A stretch of DNA of 64,000 nt, taken from Luteimonas sp. (GTDB lineage: Bacteria; Pseudomonadota; Gammaproteobacteria; Xanthomonadales; Xanthomonadaceae). Below, piece after piece: positions 1 through 10,447 of this stretch. Below the pieces are notes generated by a model. It saw only the letters and a list, made by a program, of their open reading frames with translations. It did no database searches and was not told the origin of the DNA. Positions within the stretch are counted from its first letter, which is position 1. Each line of letters starts with the position of its first letter. The stretch is from positions 62,001 through 126,000 of the forward strand of contig JANPZU010000005.1 of NCBI GenBank assembly GCA_024707405.1, in the 5' to 3' direction. The translations under genes and the position numbers were made by a program.

Positions 1-54
1 CAGCACGGTGGCGTCGAAGTCGGTGTCGGTGGCATGGATGACGTGTTCGCTCAC
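1..54 (-). CDS. trxA: Thioredoxin (partial, N-terminal 18 residues)
   Basis: Only the first 18 codons lie in the window; the gene runs off the left edge. The start is GTG at 54 on the minus strand, and the translation ([17 protein letters not shown] after the start residue) matches the N-terminus of bacterial thioredoxin 1. The redox CxxC motif is outside the window. The gene is divergent from rhlB, the same arrangement known from enterobacteria and xanthomonads, where trxA is followed by rho. The call rests on this short match plus synteny. Confidence 0.8.
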   Translation of the reverse strand, partial: MSEHVIHATDTDFDATVL

Positions 55-257
55 GGAAAGCTCCTGGGTCGGGGCGGGCAACCCGGGGCCGGGTCGCGGT
101 GCAACGGATGGTAAACTGGGGTGATTCGCGGCGGCTTCAAGGGGCTTGCCTGCCGCGGTTCTCACGGGACGGCGAAGGCGTCGTACCCGTCTCTGGGCAG
201 TCTGCGATGCGGGCGCCTTCCGCGCAAGCGCGCAACGCCAGACAGACCATCCTACGC

Positions 258-1961
<1,704 letters not shown>

Positions 1962-2093
1962 CGCCCGGTCGGGCCGAGGCCGCAAGGCCTTTCGCGCCTG
2001 CGGGATTTCACCCGCGGGCGCTGCGACATTGAACGCCATGCGTTGATCCGCGTCGCATCGCGCCTGCGATGACTTCTGCGATACTTCGCGGCC

Positions 2094-2783
2094 ATGGCCG
2101 TCCTTCGCTTCGACAACGTCAGCAAACAATATCCGGGCGGACGCGTGGCGCTGTCCGACGTCGCGTTCGAAGTCGATGCCGGCGAGATGCTGTTCATCAC
2201 CGGCCACTCCGGCGCGGGCAAGAGCACGTTGCTCAAGTTGATCCATCTCACCGAGCGCCCGTCGCGCGGCGCGGTGCTGTTCGCCGAACGCAACCTGCTG
2301 AAGGTGCGCGGGCGTCGCGTGGCATTGCACCGTCGCGAGGTGGGCGTGGTCTACCAGGATCACCGGCTGCTGACCGATCGCAACGTGTTCGACAACGTCG
2401 CGCTGCCGCTGATCCTGCGCGGGATGAAGCGCGGCGAGATCGGCAAGCGCGTGCGCAGCGTGCTGGAGCGGCTGGGACTGGATGATCGCGAACGCGCATT
2501 GCCCACGCAGTTGTCCGCGGGCGAGCAGCAGCGCGTCGGCATCGCCCGCGCACTGGTTGGCGAGCCGCGGCTGCTGGTGGCCGACGAGCCGACGGGCAAC
2601 CTGGATCCGACGCTGTCGGCCGAGATCATGGCCCTGTTCGCCTCGCTGCCCGAGCGCGGTACCAGCGTGATGATCGCCAGCCACGACCTTGCGCTGGTCA
2701 AGCGCATGAAGAAGCGCGTGCTGGTGCTCGACCACGGCAAGCTGCTCGATGACATCTCGCCGGAGGACCTGGCCGATGAATAG
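2094..2783 (+). CDS. ftsE: Cell division ATP-binding protein FtsE
   Basis: ABC-type ATPase of the FtsEX complex, which sits at the divisome and gates periplasmic peptidoglycan hydrolases through ATP hydrolysis. The 229-aa protein has Walker A GHSGAGKST (about 37–45), the signature LSAGEQQR, Walker B LLVADEPTGNLD and the H-loop in IASHDLALV. Length is normal for the family. It is followed by ftsX, but the usual overlapping stop/start junction has been pulled apart by a 74-bp duplication/insertion (see the repeat entry). The upstream 132-bp gap holds two weak hairpins and no clear promoter. Confidence 0.96.
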   Translation: MAVLRFDNVSKQYPGGRVALSDVAFEVDAGEMLFITGHSGAGKSTLLKLIHLTERPSRGAVLFAERNLLKVRGRRVALHRREVGVVYQDHRLLTDRNVFDNVALPLILRGMKRGEIGKRVRSVLERLGLDDRERALPTQLSAGEQQRVGIARALVGEPRLLVADEPTGNLDPTLSAEIMALFASLPERGTSVMIASHDLALVKRMKKRVLVLDHGKLLDDISPEDLADE

Positions 2784-2855
2784 CCATCCCCCCGTGCATC
2801 CTGAGCGTAGGCGCGCAGCGCTGGAGTCGAAGGGCGGAGAACCTGGCCGATGAAT
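2761..2855. repeat. 21-bp imperfect direct repeat flanking a 53-bp insert at the ftsE/ftsX junction
   Basis: The last codons of ftsE (2761–2781) recur at 2835–2855 across the start of ftsX with 20 of 21 bases identical; both contain ACCTGGCCGATGAAT. Between them lie 53 unrelated bases (2782–2834) including CATCCTGAGCG and GAGTCGAAGG. Reading the second copy alone restores a tight overlap in which GATGAATGA would be both the ftsE end and the ftsX start. The simplest inference is a later duplication plus insertion in an ancestral overlapping junction. The insert resembles dispersed intergenic repeats I recall from other proteobacteria; that resemblance is unverified. Confidence 0.85.
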
Positions 2856-3785
2856 GAGCCGCGCGTGCACAACTCCGGTTTCGGCACCTGGCTCGACCAC
2901 CACGCCTACAGTCTCGTCTCGGGCCTAGGGCGCGTGTTCCGCAAGCCCGGCGCGGCGCTGCTGACCATCGGCGTGATGGCGGTGGCGCTGGCGTTGCCGC
3001 TGGGGCTTTGGCTGGTGCTGGGCAACGTCGAACGCCTGGGTGGCAGCGTCGAGCAGTCGCGTGAGATCAGCATCTTCCTCAAGCAGGAGGTCTCGCCGGC
3101 GCGCGTGGAAGCGTTGGCGGGCGAACTGCGCGCGCGCGACAACATTGCCGGCGTGCGCCATGTCACGCCCGAGCAGGGCCTGGCCGCCTTGCGCGAACGC
3201 AGCGACCTGGGCGCGATCATCGACGCCGCGGGCGACGACAATCCGTTGCCGCACGTGCTGGTGGTCTCGCCAGCCGGCGACGAAATGCCGATTGCGGATT
3301 CGCTGCGCCGACTGCCCGAGGCAGACCTGGTGCAACACGATGCGCAATGGCGCCAGCGCCTCGATACGTGGCTCCGCTTCGGCGGGCGAGTGGTGTGGGT
3401 GCTCGGCGTGCTGCTCGGCCTCGGTGCGCTGCTGGTGGTCGGCAATACCGTGCGACTGGACATCCAGTCGCGGCGCGAGGAAATCGGCGTGCTGCAATTG
3501 CTCGGTGCGACCGACGGTTTCATCCGCAGGCCGTTCCTGTACCTCGGTGCGTGGTACGGGCTGGTATCGGGCACGTTGGCCATCGCATTGCTGGCTGCAG
3601 TCGGTTTCGCGTTGCGCGCACCGCTGGCGGAACTGTCGGCGAGCTACGGCAGCGGTTTCGCGCTGTCGGGATTCACTTGGGTGCAGGCGCTGTCGGTGCT
3701 CGGTGGCGCCACGTTGGTCGGCTGGCTGGGCGCGGGTTTCGTCGCCGGTCATTTCCTGCGCCAGACACGGCCGACGGACACCTGA
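2850..3785 (+). CDS. ftsX: Cell division protein FtsX
   Basis: Inner-membrane partner of FtsE. The 311-aa protein has an N-terminal cytoplasmic stretch, a first membrane helix (about 35–55, ALLTIGVMAVALALPLGLWL), a periplasmic domain (about 65–170) and three C-terminal helices (WVLGVLLGLGALLVVG, YLGAWYGLVSGTLAIALLAA, VLGGATLVGWLGAGFVAGHF), the standard FtsX/MacB-like permease layout. The motif REEIGVLQLLGATDGFI before the second helix is typical of FtsX. The start ATG lies inside the downstream copy of the 21-bp direct repeat, so its ribosome-binding region is a duplicate of the end of ftsE. Confidence 0.95.
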   Translation: MNEPRVHNSGFGTWLDHHAYSLVSGLGRVFRKPGAALLTIGVMAVALALPLGLWLVLGNVERLGGSVEQSREISIFLKQEVSPARVEALAGELRARDNIAGVRHVTPEQGLAALRERSDLGAIIDAAGDDNPLPHVLVVSPAGDEMPIADSLRRLPEADLVQHDAQWRQRLDTWLRFGGRVVWVLGVLLGLGALLVVGNTVRLDIQSRREEIGVLQLLGATDGFIRRPFLYLGAWYGLVSGTLAIALLAAVGFALRAPLAELSASYGSGFALSGFTWVQALSVLGGATLVGWLGAGFVAGHFLRQTRPTDT

Positions 3786-3789
3786 GGCG

Positions 3790-4635
3790 ATGACCCTCCG
3801 GGATCTGCGCCACCTGTCGACCGAGACGCCGCGCGTGCTGGTGGTCGATGGCTCCAAGCTCGTGCGCAAGCTGGTGAAGGCGGTGCTGGAGAAAGAGTTG
3901 CCGGGCGTCGAAGTGGTCGATGCGGGTGGCCTCGATGAGGCCAAGGCATCGATCGAAGCCGGCCCCGTCGACCTCGTCACGACCGCGCTCGTGCTGCCCG
4001 ATGGCGATGGCCTGCAGGTGGCGCGGGCGGTGCGCGAATCGGCCGCGCAACGCTACGTGCCGGTGATCGTGATTTCGGGCGACGTGCAATCTCATCTCGA
4101 GGATCGTCGCTTCACCGAGGACGTCACCGACTATTTCGACAAGGCGCTCGGACACAACGCGCTGGCCGCGTTCATCCGCGGCTACGTGCAACCGGCGCTG
4201 ATTCCCGACGCGCACGTGCTCTACATCGAGGACAGCCGCACGGTCGCGGTCGCGATCAGGCGCATGCTCGAATCGCAACGGATGCGCGTCACCCACGTGG
4301 TCAGCGCGGAGGATGCACTGGCCTACCTGGAGGCCTACCGTGACAGCGAGGGCGCGCCGGGTGCCGACCTCGTGCTGACCGACCTCTACCTGAAAGGCGA
4401 ACTCGATGGCCGCGACCTGCTCAATGCGATCCGCCACGACTTCGGCTACGGCAAGCGCCGGTTGCCGGTGCTGGTGATGACCGGCGACGGCAACCGCGAC
4501 AACCAGGCCGCATTGCTGCGCGATGGCGCCAACGACCTCGTGCTCAAGCCGGTCGAAGAGCGCCTGCTGGTGACCAAGGCGCTGTTTCAGTTGCGCGTCT
4601 CGGCCTTGCCCGAGCAACCATCGTTCGATCCGTGA
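3790..4635 (+). CDS. Double-receiver response regulator without output domain
   Basis: 281-aa protein made of two CheY-like receiver domains in tandem (about 14–130 and 142–270) and nothing else recognisable. The second receiver has the full set of residues: E147/D148 acidic pair, phosphoacceptor D198 (VLTDLYL), T231 and K253. In the first, D20, S96 and K118 are present but the acceptor position is Ala66 ([13 protein letters not shown], where LLDL is normal), so that domain should not be phosphorylated. No DNA-binding, GGDEF or enzyme domain follows. It starts 4 nt after ftsX and its stop overlaps the GTG start of ung. No histidine kinase is adjacent; role unknown. Confidence 0.88.
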   Translation: MTLRDLRHLSTETPRVLVVDGSKLVRKLVKAVLEKELPGVEVVDAGGLDEAKASIEAGPVDLVTTALVLPDGDGLQVARAVRESAAQRYVPVIVISGDVQSHLEDRRFTEDVTDYFDKALGHNALAAFIRGYVQPALIPDAHVLYIEDSRTVAVAIRRMLESQRMRVTHVVSAEDALAYLEAYRDSEGAPGADLVLTDLYLKGELDGRDLLNAIRHDFGYGKRRLPVLVMTGDGNRDNQAALLRDGANDLVLKPVEERLLVTKALFQLRVSALPEQPSFDP

Positions 4636-5336
4636 GCGAGGATCGCGTCAAGCTGGAGCCGTCCTGGAAGTCGCGCGTGGGCGACTGGTTCCAGCGTGAC
4701 GACATGCAGGCGTTGTCGGCATTCCTGCGCGAGCGCAAGGCGTCCGGCGCTCGCATCTATCCGCCGATGGCGCAGGTGTTCGCCGCCTTCGACGCCACGC
4801 CCTTCGACGCGGTGAAGGTGGTGATCCTCGGGCAGGATCCCTACCACGGCCCGGGGCAGGCGCACGGCCTGTGCTTCTCGGTGCGGCCCGGCGTGCCGGT
4901 GCCGCCCTCGCTGCAGAACATGTACAAGGAGATCCAGCGCGACCTCGGTCTCCCGCCGCCCGGCCATGGCTACCTCATGCCGTGGGCCAGGCAGGGCGTG
5001 CTGTTGCTCAATGCCGTGCTGACGGTGGAGGACGGGCGCGCAGGCGCGCACCAGGGCAAGGGCTGGGAAGGCTTCACCGACCACGTGGTGGACGTGCTCA
5101 ACCGCGAGCGCGAAGGGCTGGTCTTCATGTTGTGGGGCAGCTACGCGCAGAAGAAGGGCGGGATCGTCGATCCCCGCCGGCACCGGGTCTTGAAGACCAC
5201 GCATCCGTCGCCATTGTCTGCCCATCGGGGTTTCCTCGGCAGCGGCCACTTTTCGGCAGCCAATACGTACCTGATCAGGCAGGGTTTGGCTCCGATCGAC
5301 TGGTCACTCCCGCCGATGGCGGAGCTGAGTCATTAA
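4632..5336 (+). CDS. ung: Uracil-DNA glycosylase
   Basis: Family-1 UDG that removes uracil from DNA in base-excision repair. The 234-aa protein has the water-activating motif GQDPYHG (about 68–74, catalytic Asp69), the [10 protein letters not shown] segment and the DNA-intercalation loop HPSPLSAHR with the catalytic His. The GTG start overlaps the upstream response-regulator stop (GTGA), which implies translational coupling. Size and motifs are fully typical. Confidence 0.96.
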   Translation: MSEDRVKLEPSWKSRVGDWFQRDDMQALSAFLRERKASGARIYPPMAQVFAAFDATPFDAVKVVILGQDPYHGPGQAHGLCFSVRPGVPVPPSLQNMYKEIQRDLGLPPPGHGYLMPWARQGVLLLNAVLTVEDGRAGAHQGKGWEGFTDHVVDVLNREREGLVFMLWGSYAQKKGGIVDPRRHRVLKTTHPSPLSAHRGFLGSGHFSAANTYLIRQGLAPIDWSLPPMAELSH

Positions 5337-5394
5337 ATCAACAAGTTAGAGCGGCTGCGTTCCATGTCCAGAACGATGGGGAACTTCTGGCACG

Positions 5395-5423
5395 GTTAGC
5401 AGTCATAGGCGCACACTGCTAAC
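5395..5423. promoter_or_regulatory. Perfect 9-bp inverted repeat just upstream of rpoH
   Basis: GTTAGCAGT (5395–5403) and ACTGCTAAC (5415–5423) are exact reverse complements separated by 11 nt, ending 9 nt before the rpoH start codon. There is no T-run, so an intrinsic terminator for ung is unlikely. The dyad could be an operator or an mRNA hairpin over the rpoH ribosome-binding region, for example one affecting temperature-dependent translation. Function is inferred only from position and symmetry. Confidence 0.6.
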
Positions 5424-5432
5424 ATCACGGCC

Positions 5433-6311
<879 letters not shown>

Positions 6312-6334
6312 CCTGCTTCAAGCTGCGTGAAAGG

Positions 6335-6360
6335 AAAAGCCCGGCATCGCCGGGCTTTTT
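6335..6360. terminator. Bidirectional intrinsic terminator between rpoH and the ZIP gene
   Basis: AAAAGCCCGGC (6335–6345) pairs with GCCGGGCTTTT (6349–6359) around a 3-nt loop and is followed by T. A-rich and T-rich flanks on both sides let it work for rpoH (+) and for the convergent ZIP transporter (−). Confidence 0.92.
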
Positions 6361-6399
6361 CATGTCGATCGTCTGGCGACATCGTTGCGTGATGCGCGA

Positions 6400-7209
6400 T
6401 CACCACTTGAACAGCACGAGGCTGATCGCCAGCGCGGCCATGCCGGCCACGAGGCCGTACACGGTTTCGTGCCCCTTGGAATAACGCTTGGCCGCGGGCA
6501 GCAGTTCGTCCAGTGCGAGAAAGACCATCACGCCGGCGATGACGCCGAATACCGCGCCGAACACTGCCTCGGACAGGAACGGGCGCAGCAGGGTGAAGCC
6601 GACGATGGCACCGATCGGCTCGGCCAGCCCCGACAACAGGCAGGCGACGAAGGCGTACATCTTGTTGTTGGTGGCGAAGTACACCGGTACCGCGATCGCG
6701 ATGCCTTCGGGGATGTTGTGGATCGCGATGGCGAATGCCAGCGGCATGCCGACGGCGGGCTCTTCGAGCGTTGCGAAGAAGGTCGCCAGGCCTTCAGGGA
6801 AGTTGTGCGCGGTGATCGCCAGTGCGGTCAACAGGCCGACACGCTTGATGTAGTCGCGGTTGTGTTGGCGGAAGTAGGGGTCGTCCACCTCGAGCCGCTC
6901 GTGCGGGTTGGGCACCAGGTGGTCGATGCCCATGATCAGCAGCACGCCGGCCAGGAACGACAGCGTGCCCCAGGTGAAGCCGAGCTGTTCGCCGTAGGCG
7001 TTGCTGAAGGACAGGATCGACTTGTTGAGGATCTCGCCCAGCGACACGTACACCATCGCGCCGCCCGCGAACGCGAGTCCGAACGCCAGCAGGCGTGCAT
7101 TCGGTTTCTTGGTGGCGAACACCAGCAGGCTGCCGAAGCCCGTCGCCAGTCCCGCGGCCGTGGTGACGGCCAGCGCGACCAGCCAGTTGTGCATCGGGAT
7201 GTCGGTCAT
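6400..7209 (-). CDS. zupT: ZIP-family divalent metal transporter (ZupT-like)
   Basis: Inner-membrane importer of zinc and related divalent cations. The 269-aa protein has about eight hydrophobic helices and the two ZIP signature motifs in the central helices, HNFPEGLATF and HNIPEGIAIA, which supply the His/Glu metal ligands. It has the length and motif spacing of ZupT rather than of long eukaryotic ZIPs. Metal specificity cannot be told from sequence. The start at 7209 (MTDIPMHNW) could alternatively be the Met five codons later. No Zur-like site was recognised upstream. Confidence 0.9.
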   Translation of the reverse strand: MTDIPMHNWLVALAVTTAAGLATGFGSLLVFATKKPNARLLAFGLAFAGGAMVYVSLGEILNKSILSFSNAYGEQLGFTWGTLSFLAGVLLIMGIDHLVPNPHERLEVDDPYFRQHNRDYIKRVGLLTALAITAHNFPEGLATFFATLEEPAVGMPLAFAIAIHNIPEGIAIAVPVYFATNNKMYAFVACLLSGLAEPIGAIVGFTLLRPFLSEAVFGAVFGVIAGVMVFLALDELLPAAKRYSKGHETVYGLVAGMAALAISLVLFKW

Positions 7210-7268
7210 GCCGGCGGCTTATCTGGGGACGCGCCATCCTAGCCGAAGCCCAACGTGCATGGCGTTCG

Positions 7269-8552
7269 TTATTTTGTATCGGAACGATCGTCGCCGCCGA
7301 GGATGATCCGCGCCGCGCGCTGGTGCGTCCAGTACGCCACCGACCAATTGAGCAGCACCACGCTGCGGTTGCGGAAACCGATCAGGAAGAACAGGTGCGC
7401 CAGCAGCCAGAACCACCAGGCGACGATGCCGGAGAACGTCCACTTGCCGAGATCGACGACGGCCGCCATGCGGCCGATGGTGGCGAGGTTGCCGTAGTCC
7501 CTGTAGCGGAACGGCGCGACCTTGCTTCCCGCCAGTCGTGCGCGGATCGCGTTGGCAACGTGCCGCCCCATCTGCTTCGCCGCGGGCGCGACGCCGGGCA
7601 CCGGCTTGCCGTTCGCCTGCTTGAGCGTGGCGAGGTCTCCGGCGACGAAGATGTCGGGATGGCCCGGCACCGAGAGATCCGGTTCCACCGGCACGCGCCC
7701 GGCCCTGTCCAGCGGCACGCCGAGGCATTCGGCCAGTGGCGATGCGGATACGCCGGCGGCCCAGACCACCGTGCGTGCGCGCACGAAGCGTTCGCCGAGC
7801 TGGAAGCCCTCGGCGGTGATGTCGTCGACGGGCGTGCCGGTCAGCACCTCGACGCCAAGCTTTTCGAGCTGCCGTTGCGCGCGTGCAGACAGGTCATCCG
7901 GGAATGATGACAGCACGCGCGGGCCGGCCTCGACCAGCCGCACGCGTGCGCGGGCGGGATCGATGTTGCGGAACTCGCCCTGCAACGTGTGCCGTGCAAT
8001 TTCGGCCAGCGTGCCGGCGAGTTCGACGCCGGTCGGGCCGCCGCCGACGATGGCGAAACTCAGCCACGCATCGCGCTCGTCGGGGTCGCTTTCCGATTCC
8101 GCGCGTTCGAACGCGAGCAGCAACTTGCGACGCAGGTCGAGCGCGTCGTCCAGCGTCTTCAATCCCGGCGCGTGCCTGGCCCAGTGGTCGTTGCCGAAAT
8201 AGGCATGCGTGGCGCCCGATGCGAGCAGCAGGACATCGAAACCGATCGATTGCCTGCCGGTTTCGCTGTCGAGTTCGACGGTCTTCGCATCGGTGTCGAT
8301 CCGCGACACGGTGGCCATGCGCACTTCGACGTTCTTCTGCCGGCGCAGGATCTGGCGCAACGGTGCCGCGATGTCCGGCGCCGACAATCCGGCGGTGGCC
8401 ACCTGGTACAGCAATGGCTGGAACAGGTGGTGGTTGCCGCGATCGACCAGCGTGATCCGCACCGGCGCCGATGCCAGTGCGCGCGTTGTCCACAGGCCGG
8501 CGAAGCCTCCGCCGACGATCACGACGTGCGGGCGTTCGCCGGATGCCGTCAT
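7269..8552 (-). CDS. ndh: Type II NADH dehydrogenase (NDH-2)
   Basis: Single-subunit, non-proton-pumping NADH:quinone oxidoreductase at the inner membrane. The 427-aa protein has the FAD-binding Rossmann motif near the N-terminus (VVIVGGGFAGLWTTRALA), a second nucleotide-binding segment (FAIVGGGPTGVELAGTLAE), and the FAD-contact motif IFVAGDLATLK. A hydrophobic/amphipathic C-terminal region (WTFSGIVAWWFWLLAHLFFL) is the expected membrane anchor. It starts 7 nt after the transaldolase stop, so the two are probably co-transcribed. Confidence 0.92.
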   Translation of the reverse strand: MTASGERPHVVIVGGGFAGLWTTRALASAPVRITLVDRGNHHLFQPLLYQVATAGLSAPDIAAPLRQILRRQKNVEVRMATVSRIDTDAKTVELDSETGRQSIGFDVLLLASGATHAYFGNDHWARHAPGLKTLDDALDLRRKLLLAFERAESESDPDERDAWLSFAIVGGGPTGVELAGTLAEIARHTLQGEFRNIDPARARVRLVEAGPRVLSSFPDDLSARAQRQLEKLGVEVLTGTPVDDITAEGFQLGERFVRARTVVWAAGVSASPLAECLGVPLDRAGRVPVEPDLSVPGHPDIFVAGDLATLKQANGKPVPGVAPAAKQMGRHVANAIRARLAGSKVAPFRYRDYGNLATIGRMAAVVDLGKWTFSGIVAWWFWLLAHLFFLIGFRNRSVVLLNWSVAYWTHQRAARIILGGDDRSDTK

Positions 8553-8559
8553 CGGAATG

Positions 8560-9507
8560 TCAGCCGATGCGGGCCGCGACCAGTGCTTCCAGCTTGCGCT
8601 GGTCGGCGGCGAACTTGCGGATGCCGTCGGCCAGCTTGTCGGTCGCCATCGCGTCCTCGTTGTGATCCCAGCGGAACGATGCTTCGCCCAGTGCGGCGGG
8701 TGTCGCGCCGCGTTCGCCGCCGTCGATCAGTGCGCGCTCGACGTTGCCATCCGCGCCTTCCAGCGCTTCAAGCAGGTCGGGCGAGATCGTGAGTCGGTCG
8801 CAACCGGCCAGCGCCAGCACCTGCCCGGTGTTGCGGAAGCTCGCGCCCATCACCACGGTGTCGTAGCCGTGGCGCTTGTAGTACGCCCAGATGCGCTGCA
8901 CCGACTGCACGCCCGGATCGTCCTGCGGCGTCGCCGGCTTGTCGGCACCGTTGGCGAGGTGCCAGTCGAGGATGCGGCCGACGAAGGGCGAGATCAGGAA
9001 CACGCCGGCCTCGGCGCACGCCACCGCCTGCGCGAACGAGAACAGCAGGGTCAGGTTGCAGTGGATGCCTTCGCGCTCCAGCTGTTCGGCGGCGCGGATG
9101 CCTTCCCAGGTCGATGCGGTCTTGATCAGCAGGCGGTCGGTGCCGATGCCCGCGTCGGCGTACAGCTCGACGAGGCGGTGCGCCTTGGCGATGGTCGCCT
9201 GCGTATCGAAGCTCAGGCGTGCGTCGACTTCGGTCGAGACGCGGCCCGGGATCAGCTTCAGGATCTCGCCGCCGATGGCGACGGCCAGTCGATCACAGGC
9301 ATCGGCCACCTTCGCTTCGCCGCTGCCGGAGGCTTTCGCGGTTGCGTCGTCGATCAGGCGTGCGTACGCCGGGATCGAGGCGGCCTTGAGCAGCAGAGAC
9401 GGATTGGTGGTGGCGTCCATCGGCTTGAAGCGGGCGATGGCGTCGATGTCGCCGGTGTCGGCGACCACGGTGGAAAGCGCGCGGAGCTGTTCGAGCTGGT
9501 TGGCCAT
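8560..9507 (-). CDS. tal: Transaldolase
   Basis: Pentose-phosphate enzyme transferring a dihydroxyacetone unit between sedoheptulose-7-phosphate and glyceraldehyde-3-phosphate. From the start at 9507 ([20 protein letters not shown]) it is 315 aa, matching E. coli TalB (317 aa) along its length. Visible family motifs are [13 protein letters not shown], the Schiff-base Lys region [11 protein letters not shown], and [22 protein letters not shown]. An ATG at 9546 in the same frame would add 13 residues; neither start has a strong Shine-Dalgarno, and I chose 9507 by alignment to TalB. Confidence 0.94.
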   Translation of the reverse strand: MANQLEQLRALSTVVADTGDIDAIARFKPMDATTNPSLLLKAASIPAYARLIDDATAKASGSGEAKVADACDRLAVAIGGEILKLIPGRVSTEVDARLSFDTQATIAKAHRLVELYADAGIGTDRLLIKTASTWEGIRAAEQLEREGIHCNLTLLFSFAQAVACAEAGVFLISPFVGRILDWHLANGADKPATPQDDPGVQSVQRIWAYYKRHGYDTVVMGASFRNTGQVLALAGCDRLTISPDLLEALEGADGNVERALIDGGERGATPAALGEASFRWDHNEDAMATDKLADGIRKFAADQRKLEALVAARIG

Positions 9508-9634
9508 GTCCGGAACGTCTGCAGGGGAGTTGAAGGGCGCGTGCATTGTCGCCCATCCCGTGGCGGGATGCAGTGAGGATGGCGTCCGGGCTGTAACGCG
9601 CTAACCTGCACGCATCGTGGCGCGGGGACGGGGC

Positions 9635-10441
9635 ATGGCCGACATCGAGAAACGGATCGCGTTGCTGATCGACGCCGACAACGCGCCGGCGGCGAAGATC
9701 GACGCGATCCTCAACGAGGTCGCGCGACATGGCGTGGCCAACGTGCGCCGTGCCTACGGCAACTGGAAGAGCCCGCACATCAGGTCGTGGGAAGCGGTGC
9801 TGCACGAGTACGCGATCCGCCCGATCCAGCAGTTCGCGTATTCCAGCGGCAAGAACGCCTCGGACATGGCGATGGTCATCGATGCGATGGATCTGCTGTA
9901 CGCGCGCAACCTCGACGGCTTCGCGATCGTGTCCAGCGATGCAGATTTCACCCCGCTGGTGATGCGGCTGTTGACCGAAGGCGTGAAGGTCTATGGCTTC
10001 GGCGAGAAAAAGACGCCGATGCCCTTCGTCAACGCGTGTTCGCGTTTCACGTATGTCGAAGCCTTGGGGAGGGATGCCGTTGCTGACGCGGATCCCCATC
10101 CCGATGCCGCGACCGGCGCCAATGACGTGCAGCCGGTGCGCAAGAGCAGCGCGCAATTGCGGCAGGACACGCGCCTGGTGCAGATGTTGCGAAGCGCGGT
10201 GTCTGCAGCGGCAGAGGGTGACGACGGTTGGGCCAACCTGTCTGCGGTGGGGTCGCAGATCGGCAACCAGGCCTCGTTCGACGCCCGCAACCATGGTTAC
10301 GCCAAACTCAGTGGACTGGTGGCGGCGATCGATCTGTTCGAGCAGAAGAAGGACGGCAAGACGATTTACATCCGGCCCAAGCAACAGAAACCGCAAGCGA
10401 AGGCCAAGCCCGCGAAAAAAGCCGCCAAGAAGGCCGGATAG
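9635..10441 (+). CDS. NYN-domain (PIN-like) protein with OST-HTH/LOTUS-type C-terminus
   Basis: 268-aa protein. The N-terminal half is a NYN/LabA-type PIN-fold domain (RIALLIDADNAPAAKID; FAIVSSDADFTPLVMRL), with the acidic residues expected of a metal-dependent RNase (DADN, SDADF). The C-terminal half (about 170–250: VQMLRSAVSAAA … WANLSAVGSQIG … DLFEQ) looks like an OST-HTH/LOTUS RNA-binding winged helix, followed by a Lys/Ala-rich tail. It probably processes or degrades RNA; the target is unknown. ATG 9635 follows GGGGACGGGG; a GTG at 9617 is an alternative. Convergent with priA, 6 bp apart. Confidence 0.85.
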   Translation: MADIEKRIALLIDADNAPAAKIDAILNEVARHGVANVRRAYGNWKSPHIRSWEAVLHEYAIRPIQQFAYSSGKNASDMAMVIDAMDLLYARNLDGFAIVSSDADFTPLVMRLLTEGVKVYGFGEKKTPMPFVNACSRFTYVEALGRDAVADADPHPDAATGANDVQPVRKSSAQLRQDTRLVQMLRSAVSAAAEGDDGWANLSAVGSQIGNQASFDARNHGYAKLSGLVAAIDLFEQKKDGKTIYIRPKQQKPQAKAKPAKKAAKKAG

Positions 10442-10447
10442 GGCTTT

